A DNA stretch of 64,000 nt from Tetranychus cinnabarinus. Taxonomy: Eukaryota; Arthropoda; Arachnida; Trombidiformes; Tetranychidae. The notes beneath the pieces are model-generated. The model saw only the letters and a list, made by a program, of their open reading frames with translations. It did not search any database and was not told the origin of the DNA. The DNA is taken from NCBI GenBank assembly GCA_022266195.1, contig WHVY01000005.1, forward strand, positions 2,790,001 through 2,854,000, written 5' to 3'. The position numbers and the translations under genes were made by a program. The stretch's first letter is position 1; each line of letters begins with the position of its first letter. Of the stretch, positions 23,801 through 38,800 are shown piece after piece.

Positions 23801-26800
23801 TATCTCAGCTAATCAATCAAGTGTCAACCTCAATTTTGCCAATCAATAGATCCTGATCCATCCATCTTGGTCAACGCTAAATTGGTCAATTTATGTTATC
23901 AATTGAGAGTAACAATGACAATCATCAGTCGTAAACAGTTAGACAAAATGTCTTTCCCTTGAGGATGTCAATGGTATAATAATATTAACACAGGAAGGCT
24001 GAAAAATTATCAACTCTGCTGATCATATAAACTCGTTTGTTTTCCTCCTTTTATCCCAACTATTTCAGTGAATCCAACATCAATCCAATTGATTACAATT
24101 AAAGTAGCGACAAGCTCTTCTTTAATTAAATAAATTTCCTTTTAATTGAATGGACAAAACTATCTCAAGTCCATTTTACATACACTAGCCCAATCTTTCT
24201 TCAATCATCGAGTCTAACAGAAATCTTGAAAAAACCTAAAAAATTAAAAACAATGTTCAAATAAATGATGAAATAAATGAGCAAGATTGATTCAATTTCA
24301 TGTTTACCTCATTGCAATACAATGGTGATACTTGGGTGAAATAATGATGCAAATTGAATGATGATCAACGTAAAACTGTTATGACAAGCAACTGAGGAAA
24401 TCAGAATCTATTATGTGTAAAGACAGTCAATCATATTTGAAAAGCAAAGATGATGAACATGACAAATTATGACTATTCAATTATATTGCTAATTTTAACA
24501 TTTAAGAATCAACTGTGGAAAGATATTAATGGGAAAAGTTGATCAAATTGTGAAAGGAAATCAATGAAAAGTAATTTACTATGCAAAAGTGAAATTGAGA
24601 TTCTGATTCAGGGAGAAAACAGTGGAATCAATCTTTCAATCTAGAAATGGAAATTGAAATTAACATAAACCATGATCACAACTAATTTTTTAGCGACTTC
24701 CGTGTTAACATGATTTTTTGTCATTTTTTCACTATCAACTGTAAACCTTGTGAACCGGGAAACTAACATGTGTATATCAAACGGAATCGCTAACATCATC
24801 CATGGTTGGTGGAAACAAAGGCAATAACAGAAGTGCAAAAATAGGTTTTCAAGTTGCTATAAAACAATATCTAAATGTGTTTTCTCATCCGCTAATTGTT
24901 GAATAATGAATTAACAAGGCTGGGAAAGGCATAATGGTTTCAATCGATTGATTGATGCCAATAGGTTAAATTGAGCGTACTCATTTTGATAACTGCATTA
25001 CTAATTTTTGTAGAGGAAACAAAATAAAAGTCACTAATCGAGTAATTTAAGCTCTTAACAATGAATGTACAAACAAATTTATCCATGGATGAATTTCTGC
25101 CATTATTCCTTAACCATTGCTTGAAATGTAACTGGTGATGAGGGTGATTAGCAAATAATCCTGGAATGAAATGTCAAGGGTTGTGTGTTCTTGCTTGAGT
25201 CGATCGAGTTGATTAGGCTGAGATGATTGACTTGATTGATAGGATAAATGCATGTAGACGGCTGTTCAATGGTTAAAATCGGGTAATCAATAACATACCC
25301 CCCAGTCTGGAGCACTTCTTAGAGTTCGGGTTTCACCGTTTTCAGTTGATATCTTAATCTCACCCTGTATTGCTTTCCTGTAATAAGAAGGAGAAAAAAA
25401 TGAATTAGTGAATGTCTATTGAAAGGTTTGGTGGAAGCGGAGAAAGTTTTCTTGTTTTTGATAAAACCAAAGACAAAAACTCGAGCCAACATTCATTGTT
25501 CACAACAAATGTTGATAGACGAACTAATTTATGGATAAGGAAAAAACAAGTTTGCCTACGAGTTATTGGAAGCAGAAATAAATAAAAGGCAAGTTGACTA
25601 AGTTGAAGCATTTGAAATGGACTAATATAGCAGAAACAAGATGATTAAAGCAAGGAAAGATCATTAAATTTGGGTTGAGATTTTCTTTACATGGAATCAG
25701 ATAAAAGATGGTGAATAAATTTGGACGGATATTTTAGACAAAATTTCAAAAATCCCATTCATTTGATTTAGTGGACGTTAGATTGAATTACACAAGCAGG
25801 TAATGATGCCGATCAGGTTTAGTTATCGTATTGGTGTTGGTGAAAAGGATAGAGTTGATGGTGAAATAATAACATAACCGAAACAAATTATAAACAAGAA
25901 ATGGACTGTAACAATAATCACAACATAAATGGCAAGATTTTTTTGGTCAAACAATACTAACAACTAATACGGCTTCTAGTATATTGTTTAAGTTAATAAA
26001 GCAAATAATTCATAATGTAACTGATAATGATGATGATGATGATAATGATGATTATGTTAAAAAAAGAGCTAGTGACGATGGTAAGAGTAATAATAATGAG
26101 TATGTTGGCGATGAAGGTGGATTGTTGTTGAATGATTTGTAGGGCTCATGAGATGATTAAGTTGATTTTGATGATGGTGTTGACAATCATTGTAATTTAC
26201 TGACGATCAGACAGATAAATGGCACTAAGAAACGAACAATGATAATGGCAAAAGGCAAGCCAAAGGATCCATCATCAATTTGGGTAAGAGAAACCAGAAA
26301 AAAACAAAGTCTTTTCCAAAAAAAAGACAAAATGTAAATCACTCTGGACTAACAGGTTCACCAAGTTGACTTGAAAGATGCCATTGAAATGCTTTGTTGA
26401 AACCATACTTAACCAATTTCATGTTAACAAAAAAATCAAACCCTCTTGACTTTAACTAAATACACTTACTCTAATCACTTGTCTCTCTAAACACACTTTC
26501 ATATTAGCAACTTAACATTTTCAACTTTCCCTCTACTTTTCCGAGTCTATTGATACGCACATGGAAATCTGGTCAGACGACGTGAGAATAGCTTATTCCC
26601 ACTATTTTCACCGTCAACCATAACCGTTGATTCAAATGAATTGTTGGCTGTTTGAGTAATCACCATTTCTAATAACGTATTAGTAACGTAAAGTCATTTA
26701 AAACATTTGTACACAGGTTAATTAAACAGGATTAATTAAAGGAAAATACAAAAGCGAAACTTGCCAAGGTAATGAAAACGGTTAAACGGTTTTAGAGAAG

Positions 26801-29800
26801 CGTTGAGGGATCGTTCAAAAAATTAGTTACTTTACATGTTGCCTTGGTTTTTCATTCTTTCCTTTCTTTCTTTTGGAAACTATCCGTTTCTTTGACTTTC
26901 ACACTTATTTCTTTTTCCCTTTTAATAACATGAGAATTGTTCATTTGTTGATTCAGAGATACAAGCTGTCTTCCCCTGTAAACCAATGTTTACAGTGAAA
27001 AGTGTTCAAGTTATCCAATCTTTGCCTGTCACATATAATGAAATTAAGCAACGGCCGTCTTTTATCACCGTAAGTATAGAGGTATTACAGTGATTAATCT
27101 TGTACTTTACTTACATTGCACTGAAACCATCCAATTACTGGATGTATACAACAAACAAATTCACAATGGATACGGATTATTGTCAACATTTACAGACATT
27201 TTGAAAGACGTTTCATAGTTAATTTAAAATTGAAGCAACAGGTAACAGAAGAGCTCAAAAACAAGAACATCTCTTTCAATTCCAAGTGAGTGTTACACTT
27301 GTTTTCCTCAAATTAGTTTCAATTTGGTTAACATGACTGTTTCTATTTAATCTTTACTATTCACTTTTAATGGTAAAATTATGGTTACTTGGAGTAAATT
27401 TGATCAAACGTTGGAAACAATTTAACAATTAAAGAAACATTATTGAAAGGATTTATCATCTTTCCATTATCATTAACAATCAATTACTAACTCAAAGGAA
27501 AGGAAAAAATAAAACAAGATTACCAGTTATCAGCTGTTTTTACATGTGACTAATTGAAAAGCTTCAGCTCTTGATCTGGATTCGAATCCAAATCTTTTCT
27601 CAGCAATTTTTAAATCTTTCAATCTTTCAATGATACTTTTTCACAATCAAAACCATTCACTAATTAATCTAAAACCTTCCACATAATTTGAACATTGGTA
27701 AAAAATTTTACTTCAAGATTTTCCTCCAACTAATTACTTCAGCGGTAAGCGTATGGAAACTAAAACCAGAATAAGGCGCATTTTAAAGGTTAATAAAAAT
27801 TTTAAATCATGTAATCAACTTATTAAGCTAGTTTCCAATGATCCTAAGCCAATTTGGGAATGATGATTGTGAGACAAAAAGACTTGATCAATACAAAACT
27901 AATCCTGATAAAGCAGTAAAAGATTGAACCAGAAAACTAAATAACAAAAGGGATTGAACCAGAAGAGAATCAAGATGAAACGTCTATTGTGTCATGACTG
28001 AGAGTATTAATATTGAATAGATTGCTCCATGAAAGTAACAATAAAATCCGAGTCCAAAGTTAATCCAACTAATTGTAAAGGTTAAAGAAGAAAAAATCAT
28101 TTAAAGGAGAAAGAAAAGGTAAAGAAAAAGAAAGATAAACAGGTAAAGAGAGCGACTAGAGAAAAAGTAAAAAAGCCAAAAATAAATCCATGAGAATAAG
28201 TTTAGACTGAAACTCAAACAATGATTAAAAACTCATCTAATTACAAGTAATCTGCTATTATTAATTGATAGCAGAGAATCACAATTAAGTAACAAAATTA
28301 AATGGCACAGATTAAAGGAAGACTAAGAGCAAAAAGTAAAAATAAATCAAACTAAACACTTAATGATCAAATCATAATCTGAATGAAAAACAAATATCAT
28401 AAGCAATCGTTACAAACGCCATCTCTCAATGCGTTTTAAAGGTACTTTTAATCCTTCAACCAGAAGAGCGCCAAAACCAAAATTGGTAAAGTAAATAAAA
28501 GTTCAACTTTTATTAATGAATCGTAAACATTATTACAGCAAATAAAGCAAATTATGAAAGTAAATATTAATATAAAAAATGGAAAAATGGCATTTTCTTG
28601 AAACAAATTTCAATGTAAAACATTTTCTTTGCTCTTCATTTGCCTGAATAAAAGCAAAGCTTTATTCATGTTCACTGGAATAAATGAAATTGCGTTTTTC
28701 GTTCTTTACCCAAAAACTCAACCAAACCTCAATTCATATGGTTAACCAGAAGAAGCAAAAGAATAAAGAATAAAAATTCAAATTCCATTGTTGATCACAA
28801 TTCTTAAAGTTCAATAAAAAAGCAACAGAAACAAAAGAATAAGAAAATCCCTTTGAAAAACAGCGAAACAAAGAAGAAATAATTTCTCATGAGTCTATCA
28901 TTTGTATACTAATCTTGAACTCTGAAAGTCGAACAGAAAATTGAACAAGAAAATGCAGATAAAAGAGAAAAGGAAAAAGCAAACAACGATAATCTTTCTG
29001 AAGATCTTTTATCATGAAAAGAAAACGAAGCTTGTCAGATTGCTTCAGCGTTTTATTCCAATGGATTTTCCTGTCCTTCAAGTGGACAAACTGAATCGAA
29101 TTTTTTCCTTCGAGACTCGAGTTTCAGGTAAAAAAGGCTTTTCACGCCAACTTGCAACTTCCAAATGTTAACAATTGAATCACAATGATAACAAAGTTTC
29201 ATCATTCTCACTTTTTATTTGTTCACTGAACTTGTTCCGTTTTCACCATTTCACACTTTTTCAATTCATTGGAAAAACTTTGACAAAATCATTTTTCACT
29301 TTTTTTCTTCTCTTTCCATTCAATGTTTATCTTCAGCTTGTTACATCAATTTTTCCGTCTCAACCTTTTCTTCTCCATGAATCGGAAATTTCATCTCAAT
29401 CATGGCAAGAAAAAGCAAAGAAAAGGGAAAAAATAAAAAATAGAAAAAATTAACTCAATTTATATTCTCAATGATAAATGAACTGGCAAAGTCTATTAAC
29501 ATTTAAATAGAAGTGAGAAAATGAAGAATCTACTCGATAAAGCAACCTTCATGAAACTGAACAAAAAGACAGAAAATCTCAATTTTCCAATAAGATTGAT
29601 AACGAAAACAGGAAAGCAAAGTGTCAAAACAAAGATGAAAAATTTTCGTAAATAAAAGGCGAAAAGAAGTGAAAAAATCTCATCATTTTCGGTTAGCGAA
29701 ATAATGTTCAAGAGAAATCGCAATTTTATCCAAAAAAATGGAAACTCAATGTTACTGCAAGTGATGAACAAGTGAGAACTGCGCTGTTTCCCAGATTCAC

Positions 29801-32800
29801 CAAATCTCGAATCTTTAATAACAATGTTACTGGAAATCAATTTTGCCTTCATTCACCTTTTAAACTCTTTTTTTCCCATGAAACAGTTTTCCCTGCATTT
29901 TGCTTCAACATCACTTTGAATAATGTAATAATGAAGTTACACTTTGAACAACAATTTTTTGATTGATTAACTTAAGGTTTGGTCAATATTAATGTTTCAC
30001 CAAATCGTACATTGCTTCAATAATCTATTTTCATCATTATTATTATTATGATTATAAATTATGTAGTCACAGTTGGAATCAATATATTGAACAAGAAAAG
30101 TTATCAACAATCAAAATTGAGGTCAAAAACTTTATCAATTTCGTAGTTTTCCCTTCATCGAAAACGATTTACAAGTTAATCTTGATGATAACCAAACAGA
30201 TTGTTATTAAAACATTAACATCATTAATGTTGAGATTCAATTTTATTCAACCAATTAATCATTTCAATGATTGAATCTTCGAAATTTTCGAAAAGTGATT
30301 TCGAAAGGAAGAAGAAAATCATTTCGTCGTCTTTTTGATTGATTGACAGGCTTAGAGTGTTTCGACTTTTTTTGTTATCCAAACTCATGATTATTGTCGA
30401 TAACATTAACTGATCACTTCGAATGTTCAATTTGTCGAAAGTAGAAATTTTTCCATCAAAAACTTCGATAACCTTGCAATAAGTTTCAACTCATTTAATC
30501 AACTAATCAATCGTCAATTAGTTCCACTCACTCAACTCGAACCGAAACAATATTGATTATCAACAATTTATTGTACGAAAATGTTCCAACAACGAAATTC
30601 CAATGAAAAACACTCCCAGCAAAGAATAACATTTTCCAAGTAGAAAAGGATTTTCTCTTTAATTTCTCATCAGATTAGAATAATTTGATAAGAATTTTTG
30701 CAAAGTTTCATTTATTCCAATATCATGTTTTGATTCTGTTTTTATTGAAATTGAAAAATGAAAGGTTTGAGGAAAAAAAAGATTCAAGTTTCATATTAAA
30801 TAACACTTTGGTGATGCAAATGATTTCATTTTGAAACATTTTTCATTAACATTTCAACCTTGATAATGTATTCTGAATCCTTTTTTTCTGTCAACATTGA
30901 ATTTTCAACTTTTCGTGTTGATTCCTCTTCAACTGTTCAATTGGTGCGATTACTGTAATTAACAATTAATTGAATGTTTACAAGCAAAAGAACCGTTAAT
31001 TTCAGTTATCAATGTAACCAAATGAAATTAGACTCAATTCAAGTGAACAATATTAATCATGAAATGGTAAACAGATATTGCTTGATAATAATAGCATTGA
31101 GCGAATAAAAATAATGTTCTTTGAATATGAAACTGAATCATTAATAATGAATAACAATCATGGTGATTGAGTGGAACAATTTTTTTTTCTCTCTTTTTTT
31201 CTCTACTTTGACTAAAGTTGATCATGATGATAATCATGAGAATCTGGAAGAAGAATCATGAGAAGATAATTACGTAAATTGATCTATTATAATATTGATT
31301 TATCATGTTGATGAAGTCATGATGATGATGAGAAAAGCGTTGAATGAAAGGTTTCAATTAGATGAATGATTTATTTCCAATAATATTGCAACAGAAACAG
31401 AAACAAGAATCTGAGATGAAAATAGAAGCGAACTTTTGGCGAAAAATTTCCACCCAACATTGAAATTTCCACCTTAACTCGACTTTCGAAGGATAAAAAA
31501 CTATTATCAGTTAATATCAAGTTATAATATTTATCATTCCCTGCTTTTGTCAAAGAGTTTTCACTCTTTTGTGTTTGTTATATCAATTGATGGTGAATGA
31601 AGAAACCATGAAAAGAATAAGAAAAGTGACATTTTTTCTTCTTTTTCGTTGTTCGACTTTGTCAGCTTCGAGTTTGGCTGTTTCTTGGTTTGCCATCATT
31701 ACCATCATGAGCATCTTTTAACCAAATGAAATGTCAAAATGCAAAAATGATAATAATTGTGGAAGAATGGGAAAACGGTTTCTTCTCATGTTTCCATATT
31801 ATTCAGAAAGCATTATCATTCTCATGAGATAAACTCAGAAATGAATCAGGCAAATGACATGGATGCAAAATCGGCTTATAAAATAGTCATTATTATGTGT
31901 TCAAAGGAAAATGGAGAGAAAAAATAATTCGATAATCGCAAAATCTATTTGCTTAACCAATTTGTCTTTTTTCATCATTTCCATCATTTTGCGACCTTTT
32001 CTCTTTTTCCCTGTTTCCTTTGCACTTCATCATTTTGATTTGATTGGTGAATGTTATTGGGATTGAAAAAATGTATTACATGATGGAAAAAAGTGTTCAC
32101 TCAAATGCTTGGAAACTGTCACAACTTTTATTTCTACCTTTACTTTCTGGTTTGAAAACTGAATCATGAAATGCAAAATGATTCAACTTTCTTCTCTCAA
32201 TCAGAATTCAATTTATCTTTTGACCTTTCTTTCTTTCTTTCTCTCTCTCTCTTATTACATCAACTCAGGTTAGTTCTGTGATTGAATAAGTTTCAGATTA
32301 ACTTTTCACTTTGATTTGAAAATGTTTGTGTTGACATTTCAAAGTTTGGTTAAAGTTGAGGCTCAAAATGACTGGAAATAAAAATCGGTTGAAAATTCAA
32401 TTGAAAGATGAGTTAAATGAAGAATCACAAATTTTCATCTTTTCACCAATTTCAATTTCATCATTTTCTCTGCATTTTTTCCTTGAGATATTTGTTGATA
32501 GAGAAATGATTCATGAAAATTGTTCAATGTTCAAATCGAGATTTAAATGAATTGTAAAACAAAAAGAAAACATGGAAAAAGAACAACAAAAAATGTGAAA
32601 TATTACATTCTCTGTTTATTTCATCTCGATTCATCTCAAGCTCAAAATTATTCAATTTTCTGTGAAAACAAAACATGAATACGATCATGCAACTCAATAT
32701 TATCTGTCAAATCAATTATTCAACGAAAAAGACATTTCTCGGAAAGGCAACTGTAATCATGTTAAGATTATCATTGACAAGAATTGTGTCTTGAAAGGCT

Positions 32801-35800
32801 AAACTGATTGACCAAAGAATCATTGTATTCTTGATTATAAATCAGAATTGATGAAAAGTCTCGAGTAATCAGATAAAGTTGACCTTTTTCGATGTGCGCT
32901 TTTCTGATCAAATGTTCCTCTTCAAAGTGATCAACTTTTCTCCATTCATTTCATTTTCCCTTTTCTTCCTAATCATGTTCTTCTGCATGATTAACATGAG
33001 AAACAAAAATCCAAAGATAAGTCATGAAATATGCAATGAACTAAAGAAATGAAACTCAAAGTGAAATCAATTGAACTGCTTATCAATGAAGAAGAGCAAA
33101 ATGCTACAAGAATGTTACATTTCTCAAGATTAATGAACTTTTATTGAATAAAAGCTGCAAAAACCAATCTCAACAAACCTAAACAGATAATCTGATTAAA
33201 GATTAATCTTGAATCTCATTTGTCTGGATTTGGTTGAATTTCAATTGAACTTCAAATAAAAGTCCAAATTGTTGAAACAATGGAGAGAGAAAAAGATTTA
33301 ACATTTGGTTCAATTAGCATGAGAATCAAGTGCATTTCCATGAAAGCCAAAGTAAATCATTATTTTTACTGGAAACTCAACTTATTCCTTTTCTCAAGTT
33401 GAACATATTTTGATTGGTTTAAAGTGCAGAATTGAATTAATGGATTGATTGTTCAAACGTGACTCATGTTAACTTGCACAATCTGAATCGTACCAAGATG
33501 AAGAAGAAAAAACTTTCGACCCAAAAAGTTATTAAATTTTCTTCTTGTTACTTCAACTATTATCATATTACTTCTCTCGATTCTCTCTCTGTTTCTGGCT
33601 ATAACGTTACATTAGATGAACGAATGTATTTCATTGAAAAAAGGTATTCTTTTCTTTCTCTCATTTTCCAACGAAAAGTTCACCAGAATAACCTTTTTTT
33701 CTTCTTCTTCTCTCTTTTTCAGCCAATCTTGAAAGGCAACAAAAAATTATTATCATTTTGATTATTCGAGGAAATGGCTGAGAAAACTCTTGGGTGCAAC
33801 TTGAACTTTTAGTTATCCAATATTTTCATATTGAATGGAAATTATTTGATAAAAGTGTTCAAAAGAATGGACATGAAAAGAGAGAGAGAAAAATATTTAG
33901 ATGGAAGAAGAGAGATGAAGAAAATGAGTGACCATTAAAGGGATCAAAATTTTTTCTCTCTTCCATTAAATTCCAGTAAATGTACTTTCATCACAAAAGC
34001 TGTGCATTTAGCTTTCATATTCATCATTATCTTATGACAATATTTGTCCAAGTAATATTGCGATTAGCCTTAAGTTATAAACTGATCTAGTTTCTAGTAT
34101 TTCATGAGTTATCCAGTAGATGAGGATGTCTCTAAATGGAAAATATAAGTTCGTAGAAATGAAAATTTCTTTCAATCAAAACGAAACATTTGAAACTAAA
34201 GTTATTCTGTTCGGATCGTTGCTCATTTCAAATTAAAATTCAGCTAATTTTTTTGCAGAATTCGTTTCAAATTTTATTTCTCTCTATCCAATTGAAAGTT
34301 ATTCTCGAGCTTTTATCATGAAAGAAATAAATTTTTCTTCGAAAAAAAGGAAAAGTTGCAGTTTCGTTGGAAATTCGTCATTGATAATTGAGAAACTGCT
34401 GAACTGATTTTCTTTCTTTTTAGGATTCTACAGATTTCGATGTGGAAAATTAGTGAAATTAAAGTTTCCCTGAAGTAAAGCAATTACTATTATATAAGCG
34501 ACTAAAATGACATTAAATTCAATTAAAAGTCAAAAGTTTGAGTTTGATTAAAATGTTGGAGAATCAGGAAAAGGAAATTTCGCTTCTATTAAAGGTAAAC
34601 TTGGAGTAAAGTTGATATTGGAAGAAGACTGTTAATGATGAATTTGAAAAGTTTTCTCACTCTTCCCTGTTGATTGGAAAAGCAATTTGTTGAATGAAAG
34701 GCGCACACATAATTTACAAAGGAAATGTAATAAAGTTGAAAACTTGAAACCTCAACATGATAAATGATATTAATTTAATGAGAAAAAACAACTTGAAATG
34801 AAGAACACAATTCAAGTAAAACTTAACCAACTGTCATTTTCTCATCGAACAAGGGAAAATAATTTTCTCGATATTCCACCATTCAAACCCATTTGGTGAA
34901 ACTATTGAAACGATATTTACTCTTATTCTCGCTCATCTGTTTCCTTTAATTGCTTTTCAAATGTTTTTCATTTTTCCCTTCCATTTTCCCCTTTTCATGA
35001 TAATTTACATTATTCCATTTTTCAGATACATTGTGATTTATGATCATGTCAACCTTAAACTCAACTTGTTCTTCCCTTTTTCACCAGTTTTACTTCATTT
35101 CCTGTTATCATTACTTTCACTTAGCATCATCAATATCATTATCATCATTATTAAACATCATCAAGTAGCAGATAGAGTGAACTTCACCTCGAACAAGCTG
35201 AAAAGTTGGACATTCAAGTTTCATTTTTTCCTCGCTTTTCTAATAACAAAAGCGATAAAATCTTCAATCAACTTTTCACTCTTCATGATAACTTGTAATA
35301 AATGATGAGATTTTCCAAGGTAAAAGTGAGATTAAAGGGAAGAAGAAAGTTTGTCAAATTCATTCATTTTTTGCTTCTCTCTCTTTCTCTTTCTGACAGC
35401 ATTTTATCAAAATAAAAGTTCAGCAAAATTTTACAGATGAAGGCCAAAAAAATATGATTGATAACTTTTAAACCGTTGATATGTTGATACAAAAGAAGTG
35501 AAAAAGTGTCCAGTGGCAGTGAAAAAGTTAAACCAGAAGAGAATAGAAAAAAATATTCATTATTTTTCCTCATTTTTTTCTCTCTTCTTCTCAATTCTAT
35601 TTCAGGTTGAAATAAAGATTTGATCTTGACTAACGATTCAGTGAATTTCTGTTATCATTTTTATTGCTAAATTTTTGCTATTTTCGTATAATCAATATTG
35701 CAAAAGATCATTTATAACGTTGAATAAATTGAATATTTGCCTCTTTTCCTGTCGATGGAACAAAAAAGGTGAAAACTTTCTTGGAATGAATAATCATTAT

Positions 35801-38800
35801 CAGATGAATTATTTCTTCTTCTTCTAATGATCGGCAAAAAAGTGCTGAGAAGTTTCAACTCAAAAATGTATTTCTTTGCAAACTCAACATTTAATATTGA
35901 ACTTTGCATAATACAATTAAGAAATGTTACAATACTTTTGGTTAACTTGCATTTTCCAGAAAAAATGAGAAATGAAACAAAGTTAATTGGAAATGAAAAA
36001 TTCGAAGGTTAGGTTTCCATTTTCATTAAAGCGATAAAGAGTTTCAATTTGCAACGAAAAAAAGTTATCATGCAAAGGTAAAAGTAGAAAGAAATTTAAT
36101 TATTCAAGAGAACATATCATTCGAAAAATGAAAAGCGAAAGATTCAGTTTGGAAGCAAATTCGAGTAACGAAGCTTGTAAAGTTTACGAAAACTTCTGAA
36201 CAAGTCGAGTTTGATTTGAAAATAGTTACTTTTTCAGCGAAACTCTGGTTTTGATTTTCTTTTCGAGTTCGTTTCAATCAACTAAAAGATACATTTGAGA
36301 GAATCTCCATTTTCAGGAGAAATTATTTTTAATTATGAGACTTTTCTGTTGATCACGAACCTTTGCAACATTTAGTTTCATTTATAATTTACACAAATTC
36401 ATGGTTCGAGTTTCTTCTAATAACTATACGAATGTTTTCCACTCTCATTAAAAGGTGAAACTAAAAAGTTATCAAGAGAAATTTTCTTCAACACTTTCTA
36501 TTCATACTTCTGATAAAGTAGACAGTGTTACGTGATTACGATGTTGATGGCAAATGGCCATGATAATAGGAAACGATAATAATGGTTGAAATAATAAAAA
36601 CCACTGAAATGGTGTTAAAAGAAGTAAAAATTAATATAAATAAATAAATAAATTGCTTCTTCTTCTGTTTACTTTTACTTTTGGTTACAATGTTCAATGT
36701 TGGAATAACGTTTGGTTCATGTTGACGTTACAAAAATATCGCTTGGTAATCAACTTTTCCTCTTGCAATTGTAAAATGAACATTTCATGTTCAGTTGATT
36801 GTCATTAAATCTCAAGTAAAATTGTTTGCAATTTAGAGCTTGGAAAGAAATAGAAAACTCATCATCTTGACCTTACATTAGTAAATCAGATTGGAGAATA
36901 TAGTTGATGAGAAAATTCAATTTTCTCATTTGCAACATTCGACTCATTACAAGTGCTGTCATGAATTATGGTTAATCTCAGGTTTGATTGAATTTAAAAA
37001 AAAAGTATCGATTTCTTGTGTTTTCCTCTTTGCTTTTCCTTCAAATTAGTCCTTTACTTATCACATTTACATTCAATTTTCTGGTACAATGTTCATGTAT
37101 CAGTTTTTTCTGTTTATGTTGTTTTTTCTTCTCTTGTTTATCATGTCTTTTCCTTCCTCCCTGGTTATGATATAACATGTCTCAAGAGGATAACTAGTGT
37201 TTGGCTTAAACTTTTGCTTTTAGTTGCATCATTATCATCATTATCGTTGGAAGATCCAGGGAAGAGAAAATGTTGAGACACATAAAGTAAAAGCAAGGTT
37301 GATGAGGTTCAACGTTTTTACTCGAGAATTGACTGTTAAAGGTAAAGGATGATAAAAGATGATCAAGATGAGAAATCTTTTTTACATCTTCTTCTCTTCT
37401 TTTAGTTTCATTTTTGGCCTTTCATTTTGCATTGAGTTTCAATTGATTTTCATGATCAGGATTATCAGCGAATCGTTATTTTTATTATACAGTAAAATGT
37501 TGCAGTGAATTTGATCAAATTACAGAGCAAGTTGTAGGCTTAAAGCTTTTAGTCTTTATCAAGACTCAGGAAGAGAAGGCAAGAAATGGATGAAAAGTAA
37601 GTAGTAAAAAGATGAAGGTGAAGAGAGTAAAGGAAAAGGGATGAAATTGGTGAATGATAGTGACATTGCTGAGGAAAAGTGGAAAATTGATACAAAAAAA
37701 AAACGAGAAAAAGACATAAAGAAATACAATGTTGATGGAAACAAATGTCTATTAAATGTGCCTGAAATGATCAAATGAACAATTGCCTTTCCATTTAATC
37801 ATTGCCATTTGTTGCGATCAGATGCTTTTGGGTTAAACCTCTTTTGGTCTTGTACGACTTGTGCGTTGAATATCATTGAAGGGGAAAATATTTTCAAGTC
37901 GAAGCATCAAACTTGAAAAATATTGAAAAACTCACTTCACTCAGCTTTCATTTATTGGAATATTCAATTTTGAAACATTTTGTTCAATGGAAAGTAAAAA
38001 AGCTGAAGTGCAAATGTAAAGAACAAGAAGATTCATTTTGATTCAATTGATTGATAATTGAAACTTGATGTGAAGTGGTTAAACATGAAAAGTTGAAAAA
38101 ATTAGTAACCAAAGCTTATTTATGCAATGCTTTCAGGTCATTTGCCTTGTCAAAGGAAATTCAAGAGCTTTTATCGTGTTCATTAGAGCTCAGTGTTGCA
38201 GCTGATTTTTCAGTCCGCTTTCAATGAGAATGTGACTTCGACTCTGTCAATGAAACCTTTTATCTCGATTCAATCTTTTTCTCAACCTTCATCTCCATGT
38301 GTTTAGCCATTCCAAGTATTGGCTATAATTGAACATTTTGTTGACCATAAAAGAATTGAATGAATAAGAGCTTGAAATTCATGGAGATTACTCCAGATTG
38401 CAGATCAAAAGCCGCAAACTGATTTGATCAAAATCAATTTGAGAGGAAAAATTGGATAGAAGAAAATATTTTATTTCTTTACTTTCAATTGCAATTTCGA
38501 ATGCAAATTTTTCAATTTGCTCAACTATTAATATTTGCAATTTTTGATAACAAAATTCACAAGAAAAGTGTAAAAATTCAAGTTGCAAGTCTTTAGAAAT
38601 TTATTCAAATTATTCGTTATTCCAAAACAGAATTATATTATCATGACAAAATTACGATAGTAAATGGTTTAGTCAAAGAGAAAGCGTTGAAAGCAAAGAA
38701 AAAAGTTCAAAAATTAATCTGATTCTTTTCAACTTATACTTTATGGTCAAGTTGCTGTCATCATCATTATGAGAGAAACAGGAAAACGAAAACTTTCATG

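Noticed and set aside
27561..27600. GATTCGAATCC, like a tRNA T-arm
   Set aside because: No A box, acceptor stem or anticodon arm can be placed upstream.
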